This document shows positions 43,449 through 53,823 of a stretch of 64,000 bases of DNA, in pieces (position 1 is the first letter of the stretch; every line of letters begins with the position of its first letter). The position numbers and the translations under genes are program-made. The notes beneath the pieces were generated by a model that was not told the DNA's origin, searched no databases, and saw nothing but the letters and a program-made list of their open reading frames with translations. Source of the stretch: Bacteroidales bacterium (GTDB lineage: Bacteria; Bacteroidota; Bacteroidia; Bacteroidales; F082). Where the stretch lies: assembly GCA_017477425.1 (NCBI GenBank), contig JAFUVT010000001.1:117495-181494 (forward strand), in the 5' to 3' direction.

Positions 43449-44792
43449 ATGAAAGTCAATGAAATTATGACCGCTCTGGAAGCCAAGCATCCAGGCGAAA
43501 ATGAGTATCTGCAAGCAGTGCGCGAAGTGCTCGAAAGCATTGAAGAAGTCTACAACCAACACCCTGAGTTCGAAAAGGCCAAGATCGTCGAAAGAATCGT
43601 TGAGCCCGATCGTATCTTCACGTTCCGCGTGACTTGGGTTGACCGCAATGGCGAAGTTCAGACGAACCTCGGTTACCGCGTCCAGTACAACGCCGCTCTC
43701 GGCGCTTACAAAGGTGGTCTCCGTTTCCACAAGGCCGTCAACGTCTCCATGCTGAAGTTCTTGGGCTTCGAGCAAATCTTCAAGAACTCCCTGACCATGC
43801 TGCCTCTCGGCGGTGGTAAGGGTGGTTCCGACTTCGACCCGGTTGGCAAGACCGACGAAGAAATCATGCGTTTCTGCCAAGCTTTCATGTATGAACTTTG
43901 GAGAAACATCGGTCCCGACCAAGACAGCCCTGCTGGCGACGTCGGCGTGGGTGGCCGCGAAATCGGTTACCTCTACGGTGCCTACAAGAAGCTCGCCCGC
44001 GAGCACAGCACTGGCGCTCTGACTGGTAAGAGCTATGGCTGGGGTGGTTCTCTGATCCGTCCTGAAGCCACTGGTTTTGGTGCCATCTACTATGTCGAGC
44101 GCATGGTGAAGCAAACTGGCGACAAGATGGAAGGCAAGCGCATCGCCCTCTCTGGCTTCGGTAACGTGGCTTGGGGTGCTGCCATCAAGGCTACCGAACT
44201 CGGTGCCAAGGTTGTCGCTCTGTCAGGTCCCGACGGCGTTTGCGAACTGCCCAACGGTATCGACAAGGAAATGATCGACTACATGCTGGAGATGCGTGCC
44301 TCGAACCGCAACAAGGTTCAAGACATGGCCGACAAGTTCCCCGGCAAGGCCGTCTTCACTCCTGGCAAGAAGGCTTGGATGGTGAAGTGCGACATCGCTT
44401 GCCCTTGCGCTTTCCAGAACGAGCTGGCCGAAGCCGATGCTAAGGAACTGATCGCCAATGGCGTGAAGTACGTTGCTGAGGTCTCCAACATGGGTTGCCA
44501 ACCCGCCGCTATCGCTGCTTTCCAAGCCGCTAAGATCCCGTTCGGTCCTGGTAAGGCTGTGAACGCTGGTGGTGTTGCCACCTCTGGCCTCGAAATCTGC
44601 CAGAACGCTGAGCACCGCAACTGGACTGCTGAAGAGGTCGACAAGAACCTCCACACCATCATGAACAACATCTATGACATGTGCGTCCAGTATGGTAAGC
44701 AAGCCGATGGTACCATCAACTATGTGAAGGGTGCCAACATCGCTGGCTTCATGCGCGTTGCCAACGCCATGCTTGCTCAAGGTATCATCTAA
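43449..44792 (+). CDS. gdhA: NADP-type glutamate dehydrogenase
   Basis: A 447-residue hexameric-type enzyme. PLGGGKGGSDFDPVGK contains the catalytic lysine region, PAGDVGVGGREIGY the substrate pocket and ALSGFGNVAWGA the dinucleotide-binding turn. Length and sequence match the assimilatory 450-residue class. It makes glutamate from 2-oxoglutarate and ammonium. Codon use is strongly biased (GGT, GCT, AAG), as in a highly expressed gene. A single gene with strong promoter and terminator. Confidence 0.96.
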   Translation: MKVNEIMTALEAKHPGENEYLQAVREVLESIEEVYNQHPEFEKAKIVERIVEPDRIFTFRVTWVDRNGEVQTNLGYRVQYNAALGAYKGGLRFHKAVNVSMLKFLGFEQIFKNSLTMLPLGGGKGGSDFDPVGKTDEEIMRFCQAFMYELWRNIGPDQDSPAGDVGVGGREIGYLYGAYKKLAREHSTGALTGKSYGWGGSLIRPEATGFGAIYYVERMVKQTGDKMEGKRIALSGFGNVAWGAAIKATELGAKVVALSGPDGVCELPNGIDKEMIDYMLEMRASNRNKVQDMADKFPGKAVFTPGKKAWMVKCDIACPCAFQNELAEADAKELIANGVKYVAEVSNMGCQPAAIAAFQAAKIPFGPGKAVNAGGVATSGLEICQNAEHRNWTAEEVDKNLHTIMNNIYDMCVQYGKQADGTINYVKGANIAGFMRVANAMLAQGII

Positions 44793-44813
44793 TCCAAGAG
44801 TTCAAAGGTTTTT

Positions 44814-44841
44814 GCAAGGCGGCTCCAAAAGGCCGCCTTGC
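44814..44841 (+). terminator. Terminator of gdhA
   Basis: Perfect 10-bp arms GCAAGGCGGC / GCCGCCTTGC around 8 bases, then TTTTTAAT. Confidence 0.85.
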
Positions 44842-44857
44842 TTTTTAATAAAGTCAA

Positions 44858-44881
44858 GGTCCCTGAGCTCGTCGAAGGGCT
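44858..44881. repeat. REP-like short repeat
   Basis: Contains CCTGAGCTCGTCGAAGG, one of four related copies in the window; placed between the gdhA terminator and the NUDIX gene, ending 11 bases before its ATG. Confidence 0.7.
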
Positions 44882-44892
44882 GACATATTACT

Positions 44893-45357
44893 ATGAAACA
44901 AACTACATTATGCTATCTGGAGCGCGGCAGCCAATACCTCATGCTGCACCGCACCAAGAAAGAGAATGACCTCAACCACGATAAATGGATTGGCGTGGGC
45001 GGCAAGTTCAAGGAAGGGGAGAGCCCCGAGGACTGCATGCTGCGCGAGGTGTGGGAGGAGACCGGCTTCACCGTGACGAAATGGCGCTATTGCGGCATCG
45101 TCACCTTCGTGCATAATATCTACGACGACGAGCATATGCATATCTTCGTCTGCACCGACTGGACCGGCGAGCAAATCGTGTGCGACGAGGGCGACCTCGA
45201 ATGGATCGACAAGAGCCACTTGCTCGAACTCCCGACCTGGGAAGGCGACAAGATCTTCTTGAACCTCATCGCCGAGCCGAGGCCGTTCTTCTCGCTGAAA
45301 CTGACCTACGAATACGACAGGCTGAAGGAGGCGGTTTTGGACGGGATGCCATTATAA
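44893..45357 (+). CDS. NUDIX hydrolase, MutT/8-oxo-dGTP diphosphatase-like
   Basis: A 154-residue NUDIX protein. The NUDIX box GKFKEGESPEDCMLREVWEE followed by TGF fits GX5EX7REUXEEXGU exactly. MLHRTKKENDLNHDKWIGVG and the F..DW....DEGDLEWI substrate region resemble MutT1/MTH1-type enzymes, which clear oxidised purine nucleotides. Substrate is not certain. The 71-base gap to the next gene carries no clear promoter box. Confidence 0.85.
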   Translation: MKQTTLCYLERGSQYLMLHRTKKENDLNHDKWIGVGGKFKEGESPEDCMLREVWEETGFTVTKWRYCGIVTFVHNIYDDEHMHIFVCTDWTGEQIVCDEGDLEWIDKSHLLELPTWEGDKIFLNLIAEPRPFFSLKLTYEYDRLKEAVLDGMPL

Positions 45358-45428
45358 ATGAATTTTTTTCTTTGTTTGGTATTATTTTTGCTATTTTTGT
45401 CGTTTGTCTAATACGAAAAAATAGAGAA

Positions 45429-48400
45429 ATGAATATTAATAATCGTATTTATCGGATTTTCAAGGTATTAGCTATTGTTATGCTGATGTCTTGCTCTTCT
45501 CTTTATGCACAGAACCTGATTGCTAACCCTGATTTTGAGATTACCACAGGCACGTTAATCGAGTATACGGATTATTCTCGCTCATGGGGCGGAGGTGTAA
45601 ATGAAGGCTATTTCATCCATGATGTAACCTCTGCTGGACACGGTGTCGGTATGATCGGATGGCCTAACAATCTGACTGGATACGGTGGTTCGGGTTATTT
45701 TTTGTTGTACAATGGATTTGGAGGCAACCAGAACCCCACAAAGGTGGCTTGGCGACAAACGGTTGCTGTGACGACGAATACGACCTACACTTTTTCGGCA
45801 CAAGTGAGGAATTTGTCGCAAACTGTTGGAGGCTATACCCCTAATCCCGCTAAAATGCGTTTGAAAATCAACGGAGTGCAGGTTGGTACAGATTACACTT
45901 TGCCTCAAAACAATAATTGGATGGAGTGGAGCAACACTTGGAACAGCGGGTCGGCTACCCAGGCCGTCATCGAGATTTATGATGCTTATACCGGCAACTC
46001 TGGCTTGGGCGACGACTTCGGCATCGACCATCTTTCCTTTATCCCCAGTGTGGTCTACAGCGTCGATGCGATTGACGACACGGGCGCTTCCACCTGCTTG
46101 GGTACTTACGTCGACATTGATGTCCTGGCCAACGACTTGCTTCAACCTAATGGCAACGATGCCACGGTGACTGTGGTCAACGCCCCGACCTACGGGACTG
46201 CAGTCGTCCAAACCAATAGGAAAATACGGTATACCTATACGAATGGGAACGCCAACACCGACCAGTTCAAGTATCGCGTGACCAACCACGGCGTCTACGA
46301 TGAGGCTTGGGTTCACGTCAACTTGTCGCGACCGCCCGTGGTGGGCAATATTGCCACGCCCGATGTGATTTGTGCAGGAGGCGTCTTAGGCCTCGATGCG
46401 CCTTCGGTCACTCCGAATTTGACTGGACAATGGGTTTCAAGCGCCACCCAAAACGGCACCTACACAGCCTTCGACCCGAACAATATCCCCCTTTCGATGA
46501 ACGGTCATTACGTGCGCTATTCGGTTACCAACGATTGCGGCGAAGGCCATAGCAATGCAGAGCAGATTACGGTCACCAATGGTCCGAGCTTTAGTGGACA
46601 AACGCCTCAAATCCAGCCAATTTGCGCTGGCGGAAGTCTTAACTTGACGCCTCCGGCTTTCAACACCAACGGTTCCACCATCGTGAGTCAAGGATGGGTG
46701 GCCAGCGCGACCGAGAATGGTACATACAACGCTTTTAACCTTAATAACATTCCGGAGACCTACAACGGTTGGTATATCCGCTACATGGTGGAAGGCAGCT
46801 GCGGTCCGGTCTATAGCCAGCCAGCCCGTTTGCTGACAGTGAACGTGTCACCTGACATTACAGGAACGCTTCAAGCGCCGGATGCCATTTGCGCAGGCGA
46901 CGACTTGAGCCTCGTCGCGCCGACTTACGAAGGCAACGGCACGGGCGGTTGGGAGAGCAGCCAGAATTCGAATGGGACATTCGAGCCCTTTACTCCAACG
47001 AATGTGCCATCAACTTTTAACAACTATTATCTTCGTTACAAAGTGAGCAACGACTGCGGCAGCGATGTCAGCAACATAGTGCAAATCCATGTGAACGACG
47101 CGCCCACTATCGCCACGCCTGCCACCCCCCAGGCCATCTGCGCGGACGGCAGCTTCGGTCTGACCACGCCTACCATCCAAAACAACGGCTCGACGATTAC
47201 CGACCAAGGCTGGCAGATTGCAGCACAGCAGAATGGCTCCTTCAGCGGGTTCAACAACAACAATGTGCCTTATACCTACAATAACTACTGGATTCGCTAT
47301 TATGCTGTGAACGATTGTGGCACGACCTATAGCCCTGCCGTTCAGGTGACGGTGAACGACATCCCGCTGGTGAGCAACATCACGGCTCCAGCGGCTATTT
47401 GTGCCGGCGGTGCCTTCAATTTGACCACCCCGAGCGTGACCTGGCGACACAACAACCAGAGCACATGCTCGGGCAGCTGGGAAATTGCGCCGACCTCTTC
47501 AGGCGTATTCACTCCGCTGACCAACAATAACATTCCTTTCGAATACAACGGTTATTACCTCCGCTACAAGGCTGTTAATGGCTGCGGAGAGGCCTATTCG
47601 AGCAATGTGGTGCAGGTCACGGTGTATTCGACCGAAGACACCTTTGAAGAAATCACGGCTTGCGACACATACGTTTGGCATGGTGTGACGTGCAACCACA
47701 CTGGCGACTATACCGCCCAAGTGCAGAATGAAAATGGATGCACCATCACTGCCCATCTACATTTCACCTTGAGCGATGCCTATACGGAGACGCAAAGCTT
47801 TACGAGCTGCGAGTCGTATACCTGGCCGGTCAACGGACAAACGTATTATTCGACAGGCACCGACACTTATACCATCGAAAGCGGCAATCCTTTGGTCTGC
47901 GACAGCATCTTCACGCTTAACCTGATCATCAACAATGCACCGGAGGTGTTGGGCTCGCTCACTGCTCCCAGTGCCACTTGTGCAGGTAGCCCATTGAATG
48001 TCACGGCTCCTCAGTTTGAGATGAACCACGTCAACGGTGGCGATTCTCACTGGGAATATGCGACGTCGGCCAACGGACCTTTCACTGCCTTCGACCCGGC
48101 CACCAGCACTTTGGGCTACGGGAACTATTTCCTCCGCTTTGCGGTCGTCAACGACTGTGACGAGGACTATAGTGAGGTGGTGCCTTTCCGCATCAACGAC
48201 AAGCCAGAGGTACATATGCAACTCACCACGATACAGGTGTGCGAGAACACCGCCATGGACCTTCCTGAGGGAGAGGTGATATGGAAAAACGAAGACGAGA
48301 GCGACCGCATCGCTGAATGGCAGATGGCTGCGACCCAGAATGGTACGTTCGCTCCCATCGAAGCCGGTATGCTGATGCAGTCGAGCCATAACGGTTATTG

Positions 48401-50075
48401 GCTGCGCTTTTTGGCCCATAACTCATGTGGCGATGCTGTGGTGGGCCCCGTCCAAGTGATGGTAATCTCGGCCGTCGAGGAATGGCTAGAGACCATTGTC
48501 GCCTGCGATGCCTATACGCTGGAGTCAGGACAGACGATAACGGAAAGCCAAACGCTGGATTTCGAGACCTACGATCCGTGTTATCATATGGTGCACCAAC
48601 CCATCATTATCAATCATAGCGATTATAAGGTGGAGGCAATCACCTCGTGCCACGACGATTATGAGTGGCACGGACACATCTTCCATCGCTCGCTGCAAAC
48701 GCAGTTTGCTTGGGATACCCTCGTCAATGCCAACAACTGCGATAGTATCGTTGAGTTGAACCTCGATTTCGGCGACTATTCTACGTATACCCATAGCCGT
48801 ACAGCTTGCGATGCCTACGAATGGGAGATGAAGCCAGGCGTGACCTATTATGAGAGCCAACGCGACTCAGTGTTCGTCCCCGCTGTCAGCGACGAAGACT
48901 GCGACACCTGGTATTTCCTTGACCTCACGCTGGGACACGATACCCTCATCGACGCAGGCAGCATGACGGAGTGCGAAGGCTTTGAGTGGCACGGCGTTCC
49001 CTATTACGCCGATGCCATTGTCTACGACTCCTTGCAAACCCCTGTGACGCATTGCGACAGCATATTGTCGTACCACTTGACGATTGTCCACCCCGTCGAC
49101 ACCTTGATTGAGATGGAGAGCTGCCGACCTGTTTGGTGGGAAGAGCATTACTGCGATGAAGAAGGCGATTATGTGCATGTGTACCAGTCAATAGTGGGCT
49201 GCGACAGCATCGTGACCATGCATTTTAGTCTGGCTGAGGAATTGAAACATGAATTCGACTCCGTGGCATGCAATGCTATCTATTGGTATGGGAACCAATG
49301 CGACACGGACGGCATGACGTATAGTCATGTCTTCGAGACGCAGCAAGGGTGCGACAGCTTGGCCATTATGCATTTCCACCTGCAGAATGAAGTCTCTATC
49401 AATCCGACGAATATCTCGGCCTGCGACAGTTACGAGTACCATGGACAACTCTTCGACATCCCTGGCGTTTACACCATCAATGGCGACACCATCCAGTCCC
49501 TTAATGGCTGCGATAGCATCATCGAGCAGATTGTGCTGGAGATCAAGAACTCGGAGTTGATGGGACAAATCAGTGGCAGCGCATGGGTTTATGTGGCGTC
49601 CAACCTAGTCAGTGGCCTCTATCGTTATGAGATTGACAATACGGGGATGATAAGCGATGTCGTTTGGTCGTTGTCGAACCCCGAGTGGCAAATCGTGGAG
49701 GCCAACAATCAGTATTGCCGTATTTTTGTTGGTACCCCAGGTTTTGGAACGTTGAAGGCCCATTTCAGCGTGGAGGAGTGTGGCGAGATAGACCGTCTCT
49801 TCGACATCAACGCTGATTTCTTCGACACGGATGAATACCAAGCCATTCAAGTGAACGTTTTCCCCAATCCGACACGGGGCTCGGTCACCATCGAAGCTGA
49901 AGACATCTTGCGTGTAAGACTCATCGATATGATGGGGCAGACTCTTGTGGTGCACGACGGCATCAAACAGGACCATTTCACGCTGGACATGAGTGCCTTG
50001 AGTCCGTCAGTCTATGTCCTTGAGATTGAAACGACGAAGGGGAGGGTCAGAAAACAAGTCGTGTTGTGTAAGTGA
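45429..50075 (+). CDS. Giant secreted repeat protein with type IX sorting domain
   Basis: A 1548-residue protein from the ATG at 45429 (longer frame has no signal peptide). After a signal peptide comes a carbohydrate-binding-like domain (~residues 30-210, NLIANPDFE...), a cadherin/Ig-like domain (~220-300), five Ig-like repeats with ..ICAGG..L..P.. and ..RY.V.N.CG.. (~301-737), two CDxYxW...CDSI repeats, two more Ig-like repeats, then seven CDxYxW...GCDSI repeats to ~1375. The C-terminus (FPNPTRGSVTIEAEDI.., ending VRKQVVLCK) is a type IX sorting domain. Likely a surface adhesin; ligand unknown. Confidence 0.82.
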   Translation: MNINNRIYRIFKVLAIVMLMSCSSLYAQNLIANPDFEITTGTLIEYTDYSRSWGGGVNEGYFIHDVTSAGHGVGMIGWPNNLTGYGGSGYFLLYNGFGGNQNPTKVAWRQTVAVTTNTTYTFSAQVRNLSQTVGGYTPNPAKMRLKINGVQVGTDYTLPQNNNWMEWSNTWNSGSATQAVIEIYDAYTGNSGLGDDFGIDHLSFIPSVVYSVDAIDDTGASTCLGTYVDIDVLANDLLQPNGNDATVTVVNAPTYGTAVVQTNRKIRYTYTNGNANTDQFKYRVTNHGVYDEAWVHVNLSRPPVVGNIATPDVICAGGVLGLDAPSVTPNLTGQWVSSATQNGTYTAFDPNNIPLSMNGHYVRYSVTNDCGEGHSNAEQITVTNGPSFSGQTPQIQPICAGGSLNLTPPAFNTNGSTIVSQGWVASATENGTYNAFNLNNIPETYNGWYIRYMVEGSCGPVYSQPARLLTVNVSPDITGTLQAPDAICAGDDLSLVAPTYEGNGTGGWESSQNSNGTFEPFTPTNVPSTFNNYYLRYKVSNDCGSDVSNIVQIHVNDAPTIATPATPQAICADGSFGLTTPTIQNNGSTITDQGWQIAAQQNGSFSGFNNNNVPYTYNNYWIRYYAVNDCGTTYSPAVQVTVNDIPLVSNITAPAAICAGGAFNLTTPSVTWRHNNQSTCSGSWEIAPTSSGVFTPLTNNNIPFEYNGYYLRYKAVNGCGEAYSSNVVQVTVYSTEDTFEEITACDTYVWHGVTCNHTGDYTAQVQNENGCTITAHLHFTLSDAYTETQSFTSCESYTWPVNGQTYYSTGTDTYTIESGNPLVCDSIFTLNLIINNAPEVLGSLTAPSATCAGSPLNVTAPQFEMNHVNGGDSHWEYATSANGPFTAFDPATSTLGYGNYFLRFAVVNDCDEDYSEVVPFRINDKPEVHMQLTTIQVCENTAMDLPEGEVIWKNEDESDRIAEWQMAATQNGTFAPIEAGMLMQSSHNGYWLRFLAHNSCGDAVVGPVQVMVISAVEEWLETIVACDAYTLESGQTITESQTLDFETYDPCYHMVHQPIIINHSDYKVEAITSCHDDYEWHGHIFHRSLQTQFAWDTLVNANNCDSIVELNLDFGDYSTYTHSRTACDAYEWEMKPGVTYYESQRDSVFVPAVSDEDCDTWYFLDLTLGHDTLIDAGSMTECEGFEWHGVPYYADAIVYDSLQTPVTHCDSILSYHLTIVHPVDTLIEMESCRPVWWEEHYCDEEGDYVHVYQSIVGCDSIVTMHFSLAEELKHEFDSVACNAIYWYGNQCDTDGMTYSHVFETQQGCDSLAIMHFHLQNEVSINPTNISACDSYEYHGQLFDIPGVYTINGDTIQSLNGCDSIIEQIVLEIKNSELMGQISGSAWVYVASNLVSGLYRYEIDNTGMISDVVWSLSNPEWQIVEANNQYCRIFVGTPGFGTLKAHFSVEECGEIDRLFDINADFFDTDEYQAIQVNVFPNPTRGSVTIEAEDILRVRLIDMMGQTLVVHDGIKQDHFTLDMSALSPSVYVLEIETTKGRVRKQVVLCK

Positions 50076-50124
50076 TTTTTCCAGAATTATGGGCTTTGGA
50101 TGTTGGAACAGTAGGAGAATTTCA

Positions 50125-50133
50125 TAAATTTGC
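50125..50133 (+). promoter_or_regulatory. -7 promoter box of the second T9SS cargo gene
   Basis: TAAATTTGC, 20 bases before the ATG at 50153. Confidence 0.5.
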
Positions 50134-50152
50134 AGGCGAAAAAAAGAATGGT

Positions 50153-52324
50153 ATGAGAAAAAGAATGTGGTTGTCAGCCTTCTGGGTCTTGTGTGTGGCG
50201 TTGTGCTATGCCCAGCCGGTGGTGATTACGCCCCCTTCGGCCACCATCGAGCCAGGTGGGTCGGTTCAACTGACGGCGTCGGGTGCTTTGTACTATACTT
50301 GGTCGCCGGCAGAAGGCCTCTCGACTACTGAAGGGCCCGTTACGGTGGCATCGCCCTTGGTAACCACGACCTACACTTGTAACGGCTTCGTCTTGGGCGA
50401 TGATTGTGTGGTCAACGGCAATTTCGATCAAGGTAATTACGGCTTCACTTCCGCATACGTTTATAATACTAACCTTTGGGACGAAGGCACTTACTATGTG
50501 GATTACGATGCCAGCCTGCATCATGAGAATTTCCAGGGTCTGGGACATGGCGGCACGGGCAACTTTATGATTGTCAATGGGTCAATGACTCCCGGAACCA
50601 ATGTGTGGACAGAACAGATTACGGTGAATCCTGGGTCATATTATGCCTTTTCCACTTGGGTGAGTTCGGTTGGAGGGACACCCGACCAAGCGGCCCAACT
50701 CCAGTTTAGCATCAATGGAACGCAAATAGGCGATATCTTTTATGCGCCGGCCACCTATTTGGGATGGGAACAGTTTTATGTGTTGTGGTACAGCGAGAAT
50801 TCAACTACGGCTACGATTACCATCCTCAATCAGAACACGGGAGGCGATGGTAACGATTTCGGCCTCGACGACATCTCGTTCTGCGAATTGGTGCTGGCGG
50901 GCGCCCCCCAATGCACGGTCACGGTTGAGGCGCTGTCGGCTGGCAACGATGCGGTGGCAACGTGTTACGACACACCTGTGGAAGTACCTTTCCTCGATAA
51001 CGACCATCTGCTTCAAAACTGTGACGATTTCCAATGCCAGATCATTGAGCCGGCGACGAATGGAATGGCAACGTATGCGGATGAGAGGATGACCTATATG
51101 CCCACCCTAGGCTTCTCGGGTAATGATCAGTTCCGCTATCGCATCGTTTGCGGTGAGCAAACCGCCGAGGCTATGGTAAACGTTGTGGTGGCTTCCGAGA
51201 TGATTGACGAACACACGGATGCCGCTTGTGAGCAATACGTCTGGCATGGGCTGACTTTCACCCATTCGGTAGATACAACATGGACCGTAGCTGGAGCTGG
51301 CGCAGTGGACTGCGACAGTACCTATGTCCTGCATCTGACCATCAACCATGATACGGTGTCTGAATTCAGTGTGACCAGCTGTGAGCCGTACGAGTGGTTC
51401 GGGCAATATTACTCGCAGCCAGGTGATTATGAGCATCATCTGGCCACCACCCAGGGCTGCGATAGCCTCATCATAATGCATTTTGACTTAGGCGAGGATT
51501 TCGTTTCGGAGGAGTCGCTTACCACTTGCTCGCTCTTGGTTTGGCATGGCGTGAGCTATGACCAGAGCGGCGATTATGAGTGTTTCGTCGACAACCCGGA
51601 GGGCTGCGATAGCATCTTTAGGCTCCATCTTCAGGTGGGTGCTCCACCTCAATGGGACAGCGTGTTCATCGAGACCTGCGAGTCGTATGTCTTCAACGAT
51701 GTGGAATACACCATTCCAGGAGTTTATTTGCTTGATATGGATACGATTAGCTCGCAATTGGGCTGTGATAGCATTTTCAAACCCCTTGTGTTGCATTTGG
51801 ACGGTGTGCAGCATGACACGCAAATGATGGGACGTTACGACGTGTTTGTCGCCTCCAATTTCACCAGTGGCATCTACACTTTTGAGATCGACACGACAAA
51901 TGCCATTGGCGAGGTGCATTGGGAATTGAGTAATCCTGACTGGAGAATTTTGGACAGTGGGCAGTCGTATTGTCAGGTGGCAGTGCTCACACCCGAAACG
52001 GCCACTTTGAGCGCCAATTTCAGGGAGGAATGTGCCGAACGTTCGCTGCAGTTCGTCCTCTGTGCAGGCTTCTTTGATACGGAAGAACATTCCGACGTTG
52101 CCAAGGTGTATCCTAATCCCACCCATGACCTCCTCCATGTGGAGGCAGGTCAGATCCAGAGGGTGCGTGTGTTGGATATGTTAGGGCAAGTGATTGTGGA
52201 CCGCGAGTGCGAACAGAATGATCACGTCATGTTGAATCTCAAGGACTTGACACCAGATATCTATTTACTTGAAATAACGACAACAGTTGGGCGAGCCATC
52301 GAAAGAGTGGTGGTCGTCCATTAA
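50153..52324 (+). CDS. Secreted repeat protein with type IX sorting domain (paralogue)
   Basis: A 723-residue shorter relative of the preceding protein. Signal peptide to CYAQ, an Ig/PKD-like domain (IEPGGSVQLTASGALYYTWS), a carbohydrate-binding-like domain (NGNFDQGNYGF...NDFGLDDISF), a cadherin-like module (CYDTPVEVPFLDND), about four CxxYxW...GCDS repeats and a type IX sorting domain (VYPNPTHDLLHVEAGQIQRV..). It lies 77 bases after its neighbour with the same domain order, so the pair arose by duplication. Confidence 0.8.
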   Translation: MRKRMWLSAFWVLCVALCYAQPVVITPPSATIEPGGSVQLTASGALYYTWSPAEGLSTTEGPVTVASPLVTTTYTCNGFVLGDDCVVNGNFDQGNYGFTSAYVYNTNLWDEGTYYVDYDASLHHENFQGLGHGGTGNFMIVNGSMTPGTNVWTEQITVNPGSYYAFSTWVSSVGGTPDQAAQLQFSINGTQIGDIFYAPATYLGWEQFYVLWYSENSTTATITILNQNTGGDGNDFGLDDISFCELVLAGAPQCTVTVEALSAGNDAVATCYDTPVEVPFLDNDHLLQNCDDFQCQIIEPATNGMATYADERMTYMPTLGFSGNDQFRYRIVCGEQTAEAMVNVVVASEMIDEHTDAACEQYVWHGLTFTHSVDTTWTVAGAGAVDCDSTYVLHLTINHDTVSEFSVTSCEPYEWFGQYYSQPGDYEHHLATTQGCDSLIIMHFDLGEDFVSEESLTTCSLLVWHGVSYDQSGDYECFVDNPEGCDSIFRLHLQVGAPPQWDSVFIETCESYVFNDVEYTIPGVYLLDMDTISSQLGCDSIFKPLVLHLDGVQHDTQMMGRYDVFVASNFTSGIYTFEIDTTNAIGEVHWELSNPDWRILDSGQSYCQVAVLTPETATLSANFREECAERSLQFVLCAGFFDTEEHSDVAKVYPNPTHDLLHVEAGQIQRVRVLDMLGQVIVDRECEQNDHVMLNLKDLTPDIYLLEITTTVGRAIERVVVVH

Positions 52325-52335
52325 ACCAATAGATT

Positions 52336-52986
52336 ATGCGAAAGAATAGAATCTTAACCGGACTTTTGCTCCTTTTGGCAGGGGGATTGACACTGAGCTC
52401 CTGCACTAAAAATGATGACAGCACCATTGTCCTCATTGGGACGGAGTATTATATTGATGACATCCTAAGCGTGATTCCCGACACGTTGCAGACTCAGTTT
52501 TTGGAGGCTTTCGGTGAAATTCCAGAAGGCGCCGTGCCACCCAACATCGAAGGCAGCTACCTGGTTGAACCCAAAACCCGAGTTGCTACCAATGTGGATG
52601 GTTGGCCTTTGTCCGTCATCGAGCGCAACACGGGCCTCCGTTTTGCAACCCAGCACAATGGCATCGTGGTGATGGACCTCTACGAAGCCACCGACCGTGT
52701 CACAGATACGGTATTCGTCATGGGCAACGGCAACAAATTCACGGTGTATTTCATTGAGGACAAGAGCTATGAGATGCCTCTTCTGGATCAGACTTACCAT
52801 GTGCACATGGAGCGCGGCATCATCATACGAGGACAAGTGACCGCTAACGGAATCGCCGATTTCAGGCTGGCCACTATCATCATGAAGACCGAAGACGACT
52901 CGGATGGCGTTTTGAGCCAATACGCCCCCGGTTCTTATTTCATTTACAAGGACGGCGACGGCATCGCCGCCATTTCAGAATGGTAA
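52336..52986 (+). CDS. Unknown lipoprotein
   Basis: A 216-residue lipoprotein (lipobox LSSC) with no family I recognise. The body is beta-rich and acidic, with motifs YYIDDILSVIPDTL, GSYLVEPKTRVATNV and YHVHMERGIIIRGQV. It starts 11 bases after the second cargo gene and 12 bases before the barrel gene, so it is probably in their operon and at the cell surface. Confidence 0.65.
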   Translation: MRKNRILTGLLLLLAGGLTLSSCTKNDDSTIVLIGTEYYIDDILSVIPDTLQTQFLEAFGEIPEGAVPPNIEGSYLVEPKTRVATNVDGWPLSVIERNTGLRFATQHNGIVVMDLYEATDRVTDTVFVMGNGNKFTVYFIEDKSYEMPLLDQTYHVHMERGIIIRGQVTANGIADFRLATIIMKTEDDSDGVLSQYAPGSYFIYKDGDGIAAISEW

Positions 52987-52998
52987 AACTGTTGAGCG

Positions 52999-53820
52999 AT
53001 GAAAAAGTATCAAATCTTAATGGCACTGTTGCTGGGCATGAGCTTGGCTTCTTTTGGACAATCCTACAATAATAACGGTCCCGACAAGACGGTTTCTTTG
53101 GGCTTGAAAGGTGGCGTCAACCTGCCGCGAATGCTGTACTACCAAAATGTCGCGTTGAGCCAATTGTCGCAAGACTTCACTTTCACTCCAATGGGCGGCC
53201 TCTTTGTCGACATTCCCTTGGGTGAGTTCTTGGTCTTTGCCCCCGAGGCGGTCTATGTGCAGCGTGGCACGGATATCACCTACGAACACCGTTCAGGCGC
53301 TGAGGTGCATTACGCGATGAATGCCTCTTATGCCGACGTGCGTCTCCCTTTGGAATTGTGCTGGCCCATCAAGCCTTATTTTCAACCCTATTTGGTGTTG
53401 GGCGCCGAAGCGGGCATGCGCTTGTTTGGACAGATCCACATCGATCGTTCCGCTCCAATCCCATTGGATGTCACCATCGACGTGGGCGATGCCAATTTGG
53501 CCTTGATTCATGCTGGCGCATTGGCAGGCTTGGGCGTGCGTAGCAAAATCAATCTGGGTGCTCAGGAAATTTTGCTCAAGTTCAGCGTTACGGCCCATCA
53601 AGGGCTGATGGATAGTTATGCTCCAGGCGAGAAAGACGGCACTATTGCAGCGCAAAATGTCTATGCCTATCAGATTACGGGTTCACGTTTGCCCCAAGGC
53701 CTTGAGGCCTGCCTGAGTATCGGTATCCCGCTGAAAGCCCGCCAGGACGATGCCTGTGCCACCTTCAGCCGCGACCGCCGTTGGTTCAAGCACAGCCGTA
53801 GGACGAGTTTCGGCTTTTAA
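52999..53820 (+). CDS. Outer membrane beta-barrel protein (PorT-like fold)
   Basis: A 273-residue protein with signal peptide (to ASFGQ). The start VSLGLKGGVNLPRM and later FTPMGGLFVDIPL, FAPEAVYVQRGT and RLPLELCWPIKPYFQPYLVLG are the alternating strands of the small PorT/OmpA-type barrels common in Bacteroidota. An unusual basic tail follows the last strand (RDRRWFKHSRRTSFGF). Not identical to PorT of the type IX system as far as I can judge; specific role unknown. Operon with the lipoprotein and BatA genes. Confidence 0.68.
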   Translation: MKKYQILMALLLGMSLASFGQSYNNNGPDKTVSLGLKGGVNLPRMLYYQNVALSQLSQDFTFTPMGGLFVDIPLGEFLVFAPEAVYVQRGTDITYEHRSGAEVHYAMNASYADVRLPLELCWPIKPYFQPYLVLGAEAGMRLFGQIHIDRSAPIPLDVTIDVGDANLALIHAGALAGLGVRSKINLGAQEILLKFSVTAHQGLMDSYAPGEKDGTIAAQNVYAYQITGSRLPQGLEACLSIGIPLKARQDDACATFSRDRRWFKHSRRTSFGF

Positions 53821-53823
53821 GCT

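Noticed and set aside
45180..45428. N-terminal extension of the giant secreted protein
   Set aside because: It overlaps the NUDIX gene out of frame and removes the signal peptide; the ATG at 45429 is followed by a proper one.
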